This document shows positions 44,799-57,100 of a stretch of DNA of 64,000 bases, piece after piece. Under the pieces are notes generated by a model. That model saw only the letters and a program-made list of their open reading frames with translations, searched no databases and was not told the DNA's origin. Position 1 is the stretch's first letter. Each line of letters opens with the position of its first letter. The DNA is from Nocardia seriolae NBRC 15557 (GTDB taxonomy: Bacteria > Actinomycetota > Actinomycetes > Mycobacteriales > Mycobacteriaceae). Location: the NCBI RefSeq assembly GCF_007990715.1, contig NZ_BJWY01000022.1, positions 1 to 64,000 on the forward strand. Direction: 5' to 3'. The translations under genes and the position numbers were made by a program.

Positions 44799-45194
44799 GT
44801 CTTCACCGACGCCGGTCTTGCTGCACATCTGCTGACCGGCATCACCAACGACGCCGTGATCGGCAGCCTCGTCGAAACCTTCGTCCTGGGCGAACTCACC
44901 CGTCAACTCACCTGGAGCCACACCATGGCCCAATTGCACCACTACCGCGACCGCGACGGCTACGAGGTCGACGCCATCCTCGAGGACAACGCCGGGCGCA
45001 TCATCGGCATCGAAGTCAAAGCCGCCGAAACCGTGCGCACCGACGACTTCCGCGCCCTCCGTATCCTGCAACGCCGCCTCGGCGATCGCTTCCACGCAGG
45101 CTACGTCCTCTACTGCGGCGACCAGCAACTCCCATTCGGCGACCGACTGGCATGCCTTCCCATCAGCACACTGTGGAGCACGCCCGCACCGTAA
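44799..45194 (+). pseudogene. DUF4143 (AAA ATPase) C-terminal remnant
   Basis: About 130 residues matching the C-terminal nuclease-like DUF4143 domain of AAA+ ATPases: LVFTDAGLAAHLLTGI, then GSLVETFVLGELTRQL, then GYEVDAILEDNAGRIIGIEV with the D..E..K pattern. The ATPase half is missing and the frame begins inside the 23-base repeat array, so the gene was cut there. Confidence 0.75.
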
Positions 45195-45291
45195 CCAGAG
45201 CTCCGCCAAGGGAACCTGATGCCCTGCGATTTCGCGTATTCCAGTGCCCATGAACACGAGCCCCCGGCTCGTGGACCGGGTTTACGTGTTG

Positions 45292-45309
45292 AAGTCCCGC
45301 CTCGCGCAC
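45292..45309 (+). repeat. Candidate attachment site attR (copy of the tRNA-Leu 3' end)
   Basis: Exact copy of the last 18 bases around the tRNA-Leu 3' end (34725-34742). Here the acceptor strand CTCGCGC is followed by A and CCA, as in a tRNA gene with encoded CCA. No complete cloverleaf can be formed from the preceding sequence. The rest of 45195-45432 holds no gene I can support. Confidence 0.6.
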
Positions 45310-45432
45310 CACTTGAACACGCACTTGTGCCACCCGTGGCACGGGAGCGGGTTCGGGATGTCCTGCCGAAACCGGGCGGAGTTGATTCGTTTCAGACCCG
45401 TGCGAGCCTCGGAGACCGCGCGGCCGGCACTC

Positions 45433-48246
45433 TCAAACGGATCGGTCTCGGATATCGGGTGAGGTCACGATGGATGCCGGAGCCAGCCGCGCCAGTTCGA
45501 CTCGTGAGCGAACTTGGAGCTTGCGAAAGATCTGTCGCAGATGGAATCCGACGGTGTGCGGGGATATGAAGAGTTCACGGGCGACTTTCCGATTGGTCAG
45601 GCCCGCGGCCACAAGCCTGGCCACCTTCTCCTCGGTGTCGGTCAGGCTGGCCCATCCGGTCGACGGACGCGACATATGGCTCCAATGTCGGCGGCGAACA
45701 CCGAGATCGCGCAGGCGACCGCGGATCCGCGCGGCGTCCCAATCCGCGCCCATGGCCTCGTATGCCGCCATTGCCGCCCCGAATGCCGATATCGCGGCAT
45801 CTCTGTCGTCGATGCTCAGCACACCGGTGTCCTCGGCCGCCGAAGCCGCGACCCAAGGCTCGTCATACAGGGCAGCAACGGTTTTGGCGGCCGCGGCATC
45901 GTGTTCCACCAGCGCCCGGCAATGCGCGACGATCGTGCGGAGGCAAGCTTGACCCGGGTTGGCCTCACTCAACTCCACGGCGGCGTCCAGTACCTCCCCG
46001 GCCAGCGCCGCTCGGCCGGTCCGCAGCGCCAGCCGCACGCACCATGCCGCGGAGACGGGATCCGCGATCAGCAGCTGGTCGGCACCGCCCGCGTCGAGCA
46101 GCATCTCGAGCGCGATCTCTGGTTCGCCGGAGGCGGCCCGTACCTGCGCGGAGACCAGGCAGCGTAGCGACCACAGCGGATGCAGCTCGTCGTCGGGCAG
46201 CGACTCGTCCAACGTACGCACGCACTCGGCAGCGGCGACCAGCTCACCACGGCGAAGTGCGGTCAAGGCCAGTAGTGCGTGCAACACCGGAACCGGCAAC
46301 AGCATCCGGGATCGGCTGCACGACTCGAGTGCTTCGATCGCGTCGGCCTCCGCACCGGTCAAGTCGCCCTTGGAGAGTCGCAACCAACCACGAAGGGACA
46401 ACAGAACCGGCGTGAGCACCTTGCTCTTGGCGGCTCCTACGATCGCCGCGACAGAGCCGATCACGACCTCGGCGGCAGCGTGGCGCTGCACGCGCATCAG
46501 CATCCATGCCTGCTGCCAGAGCGGATAGGAGGACAGGGCATAACCGCTGTCTCGCGCGTACAGGGCGGCCGACTGGTCGATGGCGCACAGGGCGTCATCG
46601 AGTCGTCCTCGCCGCCACGCGGAGCTCGCACGCAATGACAGCGCCGCCATGGTCATGTCAGCGGGCCGGTGTGCGGAACCGTCCAGAATCGTCTCGGCTG
46701 TCTCCTCGGCCTCCTCGACGCGCGACAACGCACAGACCGCCAGCCGCACCAGCTCGATGCGCGGCGAAAGGCGTTGCCGCACATCGACGGTCGAGATCTC
46801 ACGCGATGCGACCAGGTCGAGGGCTTTGCGCGTCTCGCCACGCAGCACCATCACCGTCGCCAGACCGGCCCGCGCCCGATCGACGGCGAAACCGGGCCGG
46901 TCGTCGGCCGAATCCATAATGTGCTCGGCGATCTCGGCGGAGCGATCCAGTCGCCCGGAACGCAGCAGTCCGGTCATCGCCGTCCCCGCCAAGGTGAGAT
47001 GCGCGCTACTGTGCCGGGGTGTGATCTGCATGCCCCGCAGCGCGAGCGCGGCAGCCGTTTCGGGTGCCGCGGTCAGCAATCGGCAGGCAGTGCGCGCGAT
47101 GGTTCCGACGACCGCGGCGTCGTCGGGACGCGCGCAGTAAAGCAGGTGCACCGCCGATGCTTCGGTGTGCGCGCCTTGACGATCCACCAGCATCGTCGCG
47201 GCCTGGCGGTGCAGTAACGACACCAGCGGGGCGGGCACGGTGGCGAGCACGGCCTGCCACAGAACCGCGCGCCGGAACCTGAAATCCTCGACTTCGTCGG
47301 CGACGAGGCCCGCGGCCATGGCTTCCGACAGTGGACCCAGCAGATCCGCGGGCGCGCATCCGAGCATGTCGGACAGGTCGCGCGCCGAGAAGGTTCTGCC
47401 CAGGATCGCAGCCACCTGTACGGTCTGCCTGCTGACCGCGGACAGCCCCGCGAGCCGGTCCGAAACCAACCGGAGGAAGCGGCGGGGCACCCACAGCGCC
47501 TCACCCGGCGCGGGCACCACCGAATCGTCGGCACACCCGTAGCCCCGTAGTCGCGCGACACCGTTGTCGATGTGGACCGCGGCGTCCGCCGCGAGCCCCT
47601 CGGCCAATTCGACCACTGCCCCCGCCGAGGCATCGAGACATCCGCAGAGCGAGACCAGTGCCGTATCCGGTTCGGCCGCAAGCACATCGCCGACGATCTC
47701 GGCGATCACCGGTTCCGGGAGCACGCCCAACGGCGGCAGCCATTCGGCTCGTTCATCGTGGCCGATCAGCTCGAGCAGCCGATTGTGTGGCGCGACAAGT
47801 TCGTTCGACGGCACGGTGAGCATCCACACCAGCGGAACCCCCGCGAACCTGCTCACCAATCCTGCGATCAGCGCCATGGTCTGCGGTTCGACCCACTGCA
47901 GATCGTCGACGGCGACCAGTACCGGGCTGTGCCGCAGCAAGTCGTTGATGCGAGATTCCAGCCGTGCCGCGGGCGTGGCAGTCGAGGTGGGTCTCGACCG
48001 ATCGCAGACGCCGTCGATCACGGCGTAGCCCCGCTGTTCCGCATGCCGGGTCGCCTCGTGCAGGAGTCGGCTCTTGCCGCTGCGCGCCGGAGATTCCAGC
48101 AGCAGTATCCGGCAGCGCCGACTGGCCGCCGCCGTGTCGAGACTCCTGTCTATGCGGTCGAGGTGTTCGGTACGGCCCCGCAGCGGGCGCCCTGATGTCG
48201 CATTCCGTCCGACCTTCTCCACCACGACCTCTTGTCCTGACCACAT
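45433..48246 (-). CDS. LAL-type LuxR-family regulator, probable cluster activator (RebR/StaR-like role)
   Basis: A 937-residue large ATP-binding LuxR regulator. An N-terminal AAA-like domain carries a weak Walker A (SPARSGKSR near residues 47-55, with Ser in place of the first Gly) and Walker [10 protein letters not shown]. The middle is a long helical repeat region. The C-terminal 65 residues are a LuxR helix-turn-helix: [20 protein letters not shown], then [17 protein letters not shown]. Start ATG 48246 has GGAGGTG upstream; a GTG at 48273 is less likely. It lies 140 bp downstream of the NRPS gene on the same strand. Indolocarbazole clusters commonly encode a LAL activator (RebR, StaR), which supports this role. 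Confidence 0.88.
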   Translation of the reverse strand: MWSGQEVVVEKVGRNATSGRPLRGRTEHLDRIDRSLDTAAASRRCRILLLESPARSGKSRLLHEATRHAEQRGYAVIDGVCDRSRPTSTATPAARLESRINDLLRHSPVLVAVDDLQWVEPQTMALIAGLVSRFAGVPLVWMLTVPSNELVAPHNRLLELIGHDERAEWLPPLGVLPEPVIAEIVGDVLAAEPDTALVSLCGCLDASAGAVVELAEGLAADAAVHIDNGVARLRGYGCADDSVVPAPGEALWVPRRFLRLVSDRLAGLSAVSRQTVQVAAILGRTFSARDLSDMLGCAPADLLGPLSEAMAAGLVADEVEDFRFRRAVLWQAVLATVPAPLVSLLHRQAATMLVDRQGAHTEASAVHLLYCARPDDAAVVGTIARTACRLLTAAPETAAALALRGMQITPRHSSAHLTLAGTAMTGLLRSGRLDRSAEIAEHIMDSADDRPGFAVDRARAGLATVMVLRGETRKALDLVASREISTVDVRQRLSPRIELVRLAVCALSRVEEAEETAETILDGSAHRPADMTMAALSLRASSAWRRGRLDDALCAIDQSAALYARDSGYALSSYPLWQQAWMLMRVQRHAAAEVVIGSVAAIVGAAKSKVLTPVLLSLRGWLRLSKGDLTGAEADAIEALESCSRSRMLLPVPVLHALLALTALRRGELVAAAECVRTLDESLPDDELHPLWSLRCLVSAQVRAASGEPEIALEMLLDAGGADQLLIADPVSAAWCVRLALRTGRAALAGEVLDAAVELSEANPGQACLRTIVAHCRALVEHDAAAAKTVAALYDEPWVAASAAEDTGVLSIDDRDAAISAFGAAMAAYEAMGADWDAARIRGRLRDLGVRRRHWSHMSRPSTGWASLTDTEEKVARLVAAGLTNRKVARELFISPHTVGFHLRQIFRKLQVRSRVELARLAPASIVTSPDIRDRSV

Positions 48247-48386
48247 TCGAACACCTCCACACCCACACCCCACACCTCAGCATCGGCGATCCGACTGTGA
48301 GAAGGCCAAGAGCGTCTTGTGCGGTGCCCCTCAGAATTTCCGCGCATCATCGGAATCATCGGCGTTCGCCGATAGTGCGCGGCCGA

Positions 48387-51300
48387 TCACGGACACCTGC
48401 TCGCCAACGCGGTCAGAGCCGCCGTCCACAGCTCTCCCAGCTCGCGGATCTCCTCCGGTCGCAGCAGCGTGCCGGGAAAGCCGAAATCGCCGATCATGCG
48501 GCCGTCGATGACGACCACGGTGATGTCCAGTGCCGCCGCGGCGGGCAGGCGTGGATCCGGCATCGATTCGTACAAGCCCTCGACAATCGGCGTCCACGCG
48601 CCGGCGGTGTCCGCGCCCGTCTGGACTTGCCCCAGATAGTTGAAGCAGATGCGGCCCGGCATGGGGCCCGGCAACCGTTGTGCCGCATCGCTGTTCAGGT
48701 ACCGCAGCAGGCCGTAGCCGATGCCTTTTTCCGGGATAGTGCGCACCGTATCCCGCACGGCCGCGACGACTGTCTCCAATTCGGGACCGCCGACCGCCGT
48801 AGCGCCGAGATCCAGCCCGGACAGGTCGATCCGCAGGGGGTACATCGAGTTGAACCAGCCGACCGTCTGCGAGAGGTCCGCACCCGCGAGGTCTTCGCGC
48901 CCGTGGCCGATCAGACGCAGCAGCACCGAGGACACCGCACCGCCACGGCCGTGCTGCCACTGCGCCACCGCCACCCCCAGGGCCGCCATCAGGACCTCGT
49001 CGACCTGGGCATGCAGGGCGTGCGGGACCGGGCCGAGAATCGCGGAGGTGGTATCCGGATCGAGCCCGGCCTGGATGCGTTCGATCGTGGACGTGACATC
49101 GACCGTGGGATCGAGCGCACGGACGCCGGGCAGGCAATCCGCGCCGTCGATCATCGACCGCCACAGTTCGAGTTCCGGCGTGCGGGCCACGGCCTCCTCG
49201 TGCAGCGTGTGCATCCAGGTTCGCATGGATGTGCCGGTCGGTTCGAGCGCGGCCGGTTGCCCGGCCGTCACGCGCTGCCATGCGGTGGCCAGATCCTCCA
49301 CCACGATGCGTGAGGACACCCCGTCGAAGACCAGGTGATGGACGACCAGCAATAACCTGCCCGCACAATCGGGCCCCCGGTCCAGCCAGATCGCGCGCAA
49401 TACGGTCCCCGATCGCGGGTCCAGCTCGCTCACCGCGGCCTCCCAGACGTCCGCGGGGATGCCGGTATCGCTGTCCACCGGCACCCGGCGCAGCAACGCG
49501 GGCACATCGATCGATCCGGCCGCCCGGGCGACCAACCGCCATTCGGCGTCACCGCCGATCTCGGTGCGGCACAACCGGGCTCGGAGCAGGGCGTGCCGGT
49601 CGACGACCGCGGCGAGCGTGGATACCAGTTGCTCGCGGGTGATCTGTTCGGGCAATCGGATCAGCATCGAGAGGTGGAAGCGGTCGACGGCCCCGCCGAG
49701 TCCCATGAGCCACTGGGCAACCGGCGGCAACACCATTTCGCCGATATCGCCACCCGGAATCTCCGCCGGCGACGACACCTCGATCCCGGTCGCCGCGCGA
49801 AGCGCGAGCCGTGCGACGGTGCGGTGGTCGAGTACATCACGGGGAGTCAGTGCGATGCCGCCGCTCCGGGCCCGCGCCACCACCCGCGCCGAGAGGATGC
49901 TGTCCCCGCCGAGAGCGAAGAAGTCGTCGTCCAGCCCGACTCGTTCCGCTCCGAGAACCTCGGCGAAGATCCGGCACAGCGACTCCTCGACCGCGTCGGT
50001 CGGCGCCCGGTAGTCGGCCAGTTCCACCGCCGACGCGGGCAGGGCCGCCCGGTCGAGTTTGCCCGAGGCGTTCAGCGGCCACTCGTCGAGGACCATCACC
50101 AGTGACGGCATCATGTATCCGGGCAACCTGGTGGCCGCGAACTCGCGGACGTTCTCGGCCAGTGCCCCCGCCATGGGACGATTGGCGGTCGCGGCCGTGT
50201 CGCACCATTCGGGAGCGTAACCCCCGACGATCCGACGATCGCCGGATCCGTTCTCCGCGGCGAAAACGGCCTCCATGTGCCCCGATCGCATCGACCAGGT
50301 GACGGTCGCCGAATATCCGCGGTCGGCCGCCAGCGAATACAGATCGTCGGGCAGCAGCCCGCCGCTGGGGCGTCGTCCGTCGGCGAGCCGGTATTCGGGG
50401 TTCCCGCATCGATCCGCCCGGGCGGCACCCGCGCCGGCGCTCGCCGTCACGGCACGAACCTCGCCGATCAACCCTTCGTGTGGGATGTCGAGCACCCGAA
50501 CGCATTCCACCCCTCGTCCCAGCAGCGTGCGGATATCGTCCGCACAGCGGTATTCGACGAGCAGGGAATCCCCCACGGTCACCGCATTTTCCGGATTCCG
50601 ATGCAGAACAACGTCGTATCGATAGCGGGTCAGTTCGTTGATCGAGATCCCGCGCTTGAGCAGGATCTCGTGCCGGACCGGCTCGGACTGCTCGTCCGCG
50701 ATCCGCAGGAAGAACTCCGGCGCCAGCAGGAGTTCGTGTTGATCGGCCGGTCCCTGCCGGACCCGTCCTCGTGACGCGCCGATGTCCGAGTCGGTCGCCC
50801 TGGCCAGCCGCACCCCGGTCTCGAGTTCGTCGAGGTACCCCAGATGGCGGACGTCACCGATGAACACCGCGCCCCCCGGCGCGACGACACGCAGCGCTCC
50901 GGCGATCACACGCCGCAGGTATCCCGCGCTCGGAAAGTACTGCACCACGGAATTGAGCACGACGGTGTCGAAATAGCCATCGGGATAACCGCTGAAGTCG
51001 TCGGCACCACGCACGGACAGCGAGACGTCCCGGACCCATTCCCCGCCTTGTCGGTTCAGCTGCCTCCGCAGTCGCTCGATGGTGGCCGCGGAGAGATCCG
51101 AGCCCCGGTACTCCACGCATCCGGGTGCGAGTCGCGACAGGATCAGACCGGAGCCGACGCCGATCTCCAGCACCCGCCGCGGGCCCAGTGCACGGATTCG
51201 ATCCACCGTCGTGTCGCGCCACTCCCGCATGTGGTCGAGGGGGATCGGCTGCCCGGTGTAGGTGCTGATCCAACCGGCGAAATCATCGCCGAATCCGATC

Positions 51301-54137
51301 TCCTCGATATTCGCATCCTGCTGCGGCGCAGCCGAATACAGCTCGTCGTACACCGCCCGCCACTGCCCGACCGCGGACTGCTCACAGGCCGGCCCGAAAT
51401 CGTCGGCCGCCAGCACATACCCGATCAGACGGGGATCCTTCGTGCGATCATCGTGCTGAACCACCACCACGGCGCGCTCGACCGCCTCGTGCGCCAGCAA
51501 CGCGGCCTCCACCTCGCCGGGTTCGATCCGCACACCGTGCACCTTCACCTGGAAGTCCGTGCGGCCCAGATACTCCAGCGCCCCGTCCGCGTTCCAGCGC
51601 ACCAGATCCCCGGTGCGGTACATCCGCCCGCCGGCCTCGAAGGGGCAGGCCACGAATCGGTCCGCGGTCAGGCCCGCCCGTCCGGCGTATCCGCGCGCCA
51701 ATTGGACTCCGGCGACATAGAGTTCGCCGGGGGTGCCCACCGGCACCGCGCGCAGCCACGCGTCGAGGACATACACCCGGGTACCGGTGACCGGCTTGCC
51801 GATCGGCACCGACACCAGGTCCGCGGCCGCGGCTCGGTGCGCGGTCACGTCGATGGCCGTCTCGGTCGGTCCGTACAGGTTGTGCACCTCGATCCCGGCC
51901 GCCCGGACCCCGGCGGCCAGCCCGGCGGGCAGCGACTCGCCGGACGAGAGGATCCGCTGCAAGCTCGAGCAGGCCGACATGTCGGTTTCCGCGGCGAACA
52001 TCGACAGCACCGAAGGCACGAAATGCGCGGTCGTCACCTGCTCTTCGGCGATCAGCGTGCTGAGGTAGCCGGTCTCGGTGTGCCGATCGGGAGCCGCGAT
52101 CACCATCCGCGCCCCGGACAGCATCGGCCACAACAGTTCCCAGACCGACACATCGAAGGTGGTGGGTGTCTTGTGCAGCACCACGTCATGCGGACCGAGT
52201 TCGTAGGCCGACTGCATCCACGCCAAGTGAGCGGTGATCGCCGCATGGTCGACCATCACCCCCTTGGGCCGCCCCGTCGAGCCCGAGGTGAACAGGACAT
52301 ATGCGAGATGTTCCGGCCGCAGCGGGCGGATCCGGTCCGCGTCGCCGACCGGGTCGCCGCTGAACATCGACAGCTCGAGCCGATCCGTGTGCACGACCTT
52401 CGCGCCAGCCGCCGATGCCTGCGAACCGCCGCCGCTGATCGACAGAATGCAGTGCGGCCCAGCCGTCTCGGCCATGTGTGTGAGCCGGTCGGCCGGATGC
52501 CCGCAGTCCATCGGCAGGTACGCGCCGCCGGCGATCAGCACGGCGTAGGTGGCGATCAGCATGTCGATCGAACGGGGTATCGCGACCGCGACCACGGTTT
52601 CGGGGCCCACTCCCGAGGCGATGAGGTACCGGGCCAGCCGATTGACCCGTCCGGCGAAGTCCCGGTAGGTCCAGGATTCGCCCGCCCAACGGACCATCAC
52701 CGCGTCCGGGGAGGTGCGCACGCGTTCGGCGAAAAGCGTTGCGAGCGTATCCATCCCGTATGCGGTATCGAGTTCGCCCCCGTCACCCCACCGCAATATC
52801 CGCGTCGATTCGATGTCGTCGATCGATCCGATCCGCCCGAGGGGGGTATCTCCCGGCACGGTGAGGAATTCGCCGAGATAGTTCAGGAATCGTCCGAGAA
52901 GTTCCTCGACCTCGCCGGGGGAATGGCACGCGGTGTTTCCGATCAGATTGATCGAGATCGGCGAGTTCACTCCGGTCCGGTAGATGTCGTAGTGCAGCAC
53001 TTCGGTATTGCCCGAGGTGAGGACGCGATGCTTGCCGACGGTCGAGCCCAGGCTGATCGTGGTGTCGAAGAACAGGAAGTTGACCGTCGGGCCGAACGCC
53101 CGGCGTCCTTCCCCCGCCACCCCCGCGTCGCGGCGCATGTCCTCGTACCGGTAACGCGAATGCGTGAGTGCCGTGGCGACTTCGACGGCCGCGCTGCGCA
53201 CCAGAACGTCGCGCGTCGCGGGGTATCCGCAGTCGAGCCCGATCGGGACCGCGTTGGACAGCATGCCGGCCGACATCTTCAGCTCGGTGGTCCTGCGACC
53301 GCTCACCGCCAGCGCGATGACGCCCCGTTCCTGCCCGGTCATCGCTGATTCGAAGCCGCACATCGCCGCGACCAGGACCCGGACGATGCTGGTCCCGGCG
53401 GCCGCGGCAATGCCGTCCAGCCGATCGCTCAGTTCAGCCGGAAGCCGGCCCGAGGCCACGTGCTCCGACGCCTCGCCGTCCTCCGAGCCTGCCGGGACGG
53501 CCGCGCCCAGACCGGCGATTCGCCCGTTCCAGAATCCACGGTCGGCGGCGTGGTCGCTGGAGATCAGATAGTCCCGTTCCAGCGCGACGAGTTCTCGCAT
53601 CGACAGCCCGCCGTAGGGCGGGGGCTCCTGTCCCTGCGCCAGCGCGGAATACCGTGCGGCGATTCGGAGCGTGACCGCGAACCCGCCGTACCCGTCCAGC
53701 ACCGCGTGATGCGATCGCACATACCAGAAGTGGTGGTCCGGCCCGACGGTGAGCAGGGCTTGGAAGGACAACGGATTGCCGTTCATGGCAAGAGGTTTCG
53801 TGTAGTCGGCGCGCATCCATCGATACGCGGCCGCCACCGGGTCCGGGGCGCCGGTCAGATCCACCGGCTGCAACGGCGGCCCGGCGGAGTCCGACAGCCA
53901 TTGGTATGGAACCCCTTCGCGCACACCGAATCTGATCGTTCCCGCGCCACAGTCGCCGAACTCGCGGACACAGGCCTGTCCGAGCAGGGCGAAGTCGATC
54001 GGTCCGGTCAGTTCGACACAGTGGGCGACATTGCCGGCGGATCCGTCGACCGGATCCAGCGCCATCCATTGCTCCATTTGTGCTCGGGTGAGCTCGAATT
54101 CGTCTTCCCGGCACGGCTGTCGATCGATTTCCGTCAT
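48387..54137 (-). CDS. Single-module NRPS, C-A(Ser)-nMT-T-E
   Basis: A 1,916-residue NRPS. Domains with approximate residues: condensation (active site HHAVLDG near 144; overall closest to the EntF starter C domain), adenylation ([15 protein letters not shown]; specificity residues D-V-W-H-L-S-L-I-D-K, the known serine code), an N-methyltransferase inserted late in the A domain ([10 protein letters not shown] near 990), A10 [12 protein letters not shown] near 1359, thiolation [11 protein letters not shown] near 1407, and an epimerisation-type domain (HHLVFDGVS near 1602, [26 protein letters not shown]). No thioesterase. Predicted product: acyl-N-methyl-D-serine on the carrier. ATG 54137 with AGGAG upstream, 22 bp after the chromopyrrolate synthase gene, so they are co-transcribed. 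Release and donor are unknown. Confidence 0.93.
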   Translation of the reverse strand: MTEIDRQPCREDEFELTRAQMEQWMALDPVDGSAGNVAHCVELTGPIDFALLGQACVREFGDCGAGTIRFGVREGVPYQWLSDSAGPPLQPVDLTGAPDPVAAAYRWMRADYTKPLAMNGNPLSFQALLTVGPDHHFWYVRSHHAVLDGYGGFAVTLRIAARYSALAQGQEPPPYGGLSMRELVALERDYLISSDHAADRGFWNGRIAGLGAAVPAGSEDGEASEHVASGRLPAELSDRLDGIAAAAGTSIVRVLVAAMCGFESAMTGQERGVIALAVSGRRTTELKMSAGMLSNAVPIGLDCGYPATRDVLVRSAAVEVATALTHSRYRYEDMRRDAGVAGEGRRAFGPTVNFLFFDTTISLGSTVGKHRVLTSGNTEVLHYDIYRTGVNSPISINLIGNTACHSPGEVEELLGRFLNYLGEFLTVPGDTPLGRIGSIDDIESTRILRWGDGGELDTAYGMDTLATLFAERVRTSPDAVMVRWAGESWTYRDFAGRVNRLARYLIASGVGPETVVAVAIPRSIDMLIATYAVLIAGGAYLPMDCGHPADRLTHMAETAGPHCILSISGGGSQASAAGAKVVHTDRLELSMFSGDPVGDADRIRPLRPEHLAYVLFTSGSTGRPKGVMVDHAAITAHLAWMQSAYELGPHDVVLHKTPTTFDVSVWELLWPMLSGARMVIAAPDRHTETGYLSTLIAEEQVTTAHFVPSVLSMFAAETDMSACSSLQRILSSGESLPAGLAAGVRAAGIEVHNLYGPTETAIDVTAHRAAAADLVSVPIGKPVTGTRVYVLDAWLRAVPVGTPGELYVAGVQLARGYAGRAGLTADRFVACPFEAGGRMYRTGDLVRWNADGALEYLGRTDFQVKVHGVRIEPGEVEAALLAHEAVERAVVVVQHDDRTKDPRLIGYVLAADDFGPACEQSAVGQWRAVYDELYSAAPQQDANIEEIGFGDDFAGWISTYTGQPIPLDHMREWRDTTVDRIRALGPRRVLEIGVGSGLILSRLAPGCVEYRGSDLSAATIERLRRQLNRQGGEWVRDVSLSVRGADDFSGYPDGYFDTVVLNSVVQYFPSAGYLRRVIAGALRVVAPGGAVFIGDVRHLGYLDELETGVRLARATDSDIGASRGRVRQGPADQHELLLAPEFFLRIADEQSEPVRHEILLKRGISINELTRYRYDVVLHRNPENAVTVGDSLLVEYRCADDIRTLLGRGVECVRVLDIPHEGLIGEVRAVTASAGAGAARADRCGNPEYRLADGRRPSGGLLPDDLYSLAADRGYSATVTWSMRSGHMEAVFAAENGSGDRRIVGGYAPEWCDTAATANRPMAGALAENVREFAATRLPGYMMPSLVMVLDEWPLNASGKLDRAALPASAVELADYRAPTDAVEESLCRIFAEVLGAERVGLDDDFFALGGDSILSARVVARARSGGIALTPRDVLDHRTVARLALRAATGIEVSSPAEIPGGDIGEMVLPPVAQWLMGLGGAVDRFHLSMLIRLPEQITREQLVSTLAAVVDRHALLRARLCRTEIGGDAEWRLVARAAGSIDVPALLRRVPVDSDTGIPADVWEAAVSELDPRSGTVLRAIWLDRGPDCAGRLLLVVHHLVFDGVSSRIVVEDLATAWQRVTAGQPAALEPTGTSMRTWMHTLHEEAVARTPELELWRSMIDGADCLPGVRALDPTVDVTSTIERIQAGLDPDTTSAILGPVPHALHAQVDEVLMAALGVAVAQWQHGRGGAVSSVLLRLIGHGREDLAGADLSQTVGWFNSMYPLRIDLSGLDLGATAVGGPELETVVAAVRDTVRTIPEKGIGYGLLRYLNSDAAQRLPGPMPGRICFNYLGQVQTGADTAGAWTPIVEGLYESMPDPRLPAAAALDITVVVIDGRMIGDFGFPGTLLRPEEIRELGELWTAALTALASRCP

Positions 54138-54159
54138 CGCATGCTCCTGGATTGGTGAG

Positions 54160-57100
54160 TCAGAGTTCGCCGGCGCCGTAGGCTCGGAACTGTGTGGCGA
54201 GGAACTCCAGCAGATCGGGCACGGCCGCGGTCAGTCCGTCGCATCGGCGGGCCAATTCCGCTGTCTCACAGGCTTCTCGAGCCAGGCGCTCCATGGCGAT
54301 TCCGGTGCGCGCGATGTACAGCGGCTCGTGATCGAGTTCGAACGATGGCCCCGCCGTGCGGCCGGGCCGCCCGGAGGGGAGGCCGACGATCAACTCGCCG
54401 ACCGGGCGCAGCACCGCGACCATGATGTCCAGCGCCCAGTTCATCAGGCGTGAGCGCCGCAGATTCCCGGTCGGGCTGGATCCGAAGTGCTGCACCATGA
54501 GCTGCGCCATCAGCTGGTACGACCGATTGAACACCCGCATGGCCTGCCGCGCGGGCAGGTGGGACACCAGGTCCCGGGCCGGGTGCGCGGCATCCAGTGT
54601 CGGGTTGCGCAGGACCGGATAGGCCGGATTCCACGGAACCCGGTCCGGCCGCCGATTGTTCGTGCGCTCACCGGCCAGGAGGTCCGCCACCCGCACGAAG
54701 GTGTCGAAGTGGGACTCCTCGGCGGGCATGGTGGAGGCGATCTTTCCGCCTTCACCGTGCTCGGTCACGAAATCGATGGCGAACACGGCGCTGGCGACAT
54801 CGTCGACTTCCAGCTGATAGTCGGGGTGGACGGCGTTGATCGACTCCCGCACGAACAGGTGGTGCCCGCCGCCTCCCTGCCCACGCTCGGCGATCACAAC
54901 TCCGGGCACCCGCTGTATTCCGTCCCGGATCGCGGCATACAGCTCGCTCAGCGAGCCGTACCGGTATGGATCGGGAGGCGTCGACGTGTCACCGGCGATC
55001 CCGGGCACCAGGTCGTGGGGTCGTTCCAGTTCGGCGAAGCGTTGTGCCGCGTCGAGTCCGAACGGAGCCAGGGAGAATTCCAGCGGCAGGCACAGCTGCG
55101 GACCCGGGCGGCCGAAGTCGATCGCGGGCACCCGGAACGGCAGACCGATCGCCATCCGGATGTTGTTGATCGCCAGGAAGTGCATCATCTCCTCCCTGGC
55201 CACGGTCATCAGCGCACCGCGGAATCCGTTGTCCAATGTTCGGGGGCCCGCGCCGCACGCCAGCCGTAGCTGTTCGGCACTCCAGACACCCTCTGCCACA
55301 TACCGTTCCGCGGCGTCATGGGTCGGTATCGAGTAGGCGGCGTACAGATACTGGATCATCACGGCCAGCTCGACCGACAGCGCCTGGTCCAGGGCCGTGC
55401 ACAGCTGCTCGCGAGTGGTGATCGTGCCCGTCGTGCACCGGCCCGGCACCTGCCCGGGCGGTGTCTGCCGCCGTGCTTCCTTCGACAGGAAATAGCGCAG
55501 CAGCAGCCGTAACTGGGGTGCGCCGATGTCGCGGGTGGATGGCATGAAGTAGGTCCGATCGCGGTGCGCCGGGTCGCAGACGTGCCATATCAGTCGCGCG
55601 TAGGGCTCGACCTTGAACTCGTCGGCCAGGCTGAACACCTCGGAATGCATGAACGAATACAGCAGCGCGTAGTAGGCGAGGACGTCGCGGTACAGCACCT
55701 TGAAGTCGACCTCGTCGTCCGCCAGTTCGTCCAGATACCAGTAGTCGGGCAGCACCCGCACCGAAATACTGCCCGCCGCAGGCCAATAGCCGAGTTCGTC
55801 GTCGTTGTCGTATGCGGCCGTGGCGTTCTCCGGGGCTGGCGATGCGGCGCCCGCCGGCAGCAACAGGATTCGGGTGGTTCCGGCACGCAGTCCGCGCACC
55901 GTCACGCGTGCGCGGCCGTCGCGGCCGGTTCCGATCGTCAGCTCCGAGGTGTACTCGGCGGAACCGGGCCCGCGCAGTCCCGCGATCGCGATATCGCCGG
56001 GCCGGGCGGCCGGCGCCTGGGCCGTCGCATCGAGCGGCAGCGCACGCGGGTTGAAGTACTGGAGGAGCCGAATGGATTCGACGGCCACGGGCTCACCTCG
56101 GACATAGGAGCGCAGCGAGATGCCGACGGCGAAATCCTCACCGGTACGGTGGTTGGGATGTTCGAGGAACAGACAGGCGTCATCGGACTGTACGACCGTT
56201 TCGGTCTCCTCCAGCAGTACTCGGCCCGACGCCGTGAGGCACAGCGGCGAGTCCGGGTTTCCGTGCCCGCCATCGAGCCGCGGCACCGTGAGCACTCCCG
56301 AAGTCAGGTGATATCGCTCGCCGAGGTAGGAATCGCGCGGGAACACGGCAACGAGATCACCACTCTCCGTTCGTAATTCGAGGTCACCGAGATCGACGAA
56401 CGGACCGGGCCGCGGAGCCGCGCCGGCACCGGAGGACTCGGCCCGGTGCCGGGCCGGGATCGCGGTGATCAAATTGGCGACGACCGTGTTCTCGGCCACG
56501 CGCACACTCGCCACGTGCGGCCGCGCGTCCGCGCCGGCGGCGCGAATCGACTGCGCGGTCAGCAGCCGACCGGCAGGATAGGTTCGCAATTCGGTTGCCC
56601 GCCAAGGACCGATCGTTCCACGCAGCGCCCAGCGGTCCGGTTGATCGGCCGCCGCCGGCATCGCCATGTCGGTCAGGGCGAACTGGACCGTGATCCCGTC
56701 GGCGCCACCGGAGTCGATCAGTGTCCGTAGCGCGTTCAGCGCCGGGGAGACGTCGGCACGGTCGAGCCATCGCAGCCCTTCGGTTGCGCCGATCGCGAAC
56801 TGGTAGACCACCGAGCGGGACAACCACGAAGCGAGCGGGTGGTCCCCGACGTCGCGGAGATGGGCGCGGTTCTGCCAGCGCGGCGGACAGCACCCGTTCA
56901 CCTCACCGGTGACCAGATAGCCGACCTCATGGGAGCGTCCGAGCCTGCCGAGCGCGAGCTGACCGACCATCACCGTCGTCGTCCAGTTCGACGCCGGGTC
57001 CACGTCGTAGATCCGGGCGCGGTTGGCCGAGCCGGCGGTGTATTCGCAGTAATGCCCCCAGAAGTCGACCTGCCGGCCGACCAGCGGGTCGGCGGTATCG

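Noticed and set aside
45251..45312. A second tRNA gene
   Set aside because: Only the 3' strand matches tRNA-Leu. No acceptor 5' strand, D arm or proper anticodon arm can be formed upstream, so it is a fragment, treated here as a possible attachment site.
50844..53348. An 834-codon plus-strand frame within the NRPS gene
   Set aside because: It shows no motifs and lies opposite well-defined A and MT domains of the NRPS; a GC-driven shadow.
48387..54137. A serine-based catecholate siderophore cluster, suggested by the EntF-like C domain and serine code
   Set aside because: There are no genes for dihydroxybenzoate synthesis or activation, no aryl carrier protein, no siderophore transporter and no thioesterase. 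The neighbours are all bisindole enzymes.
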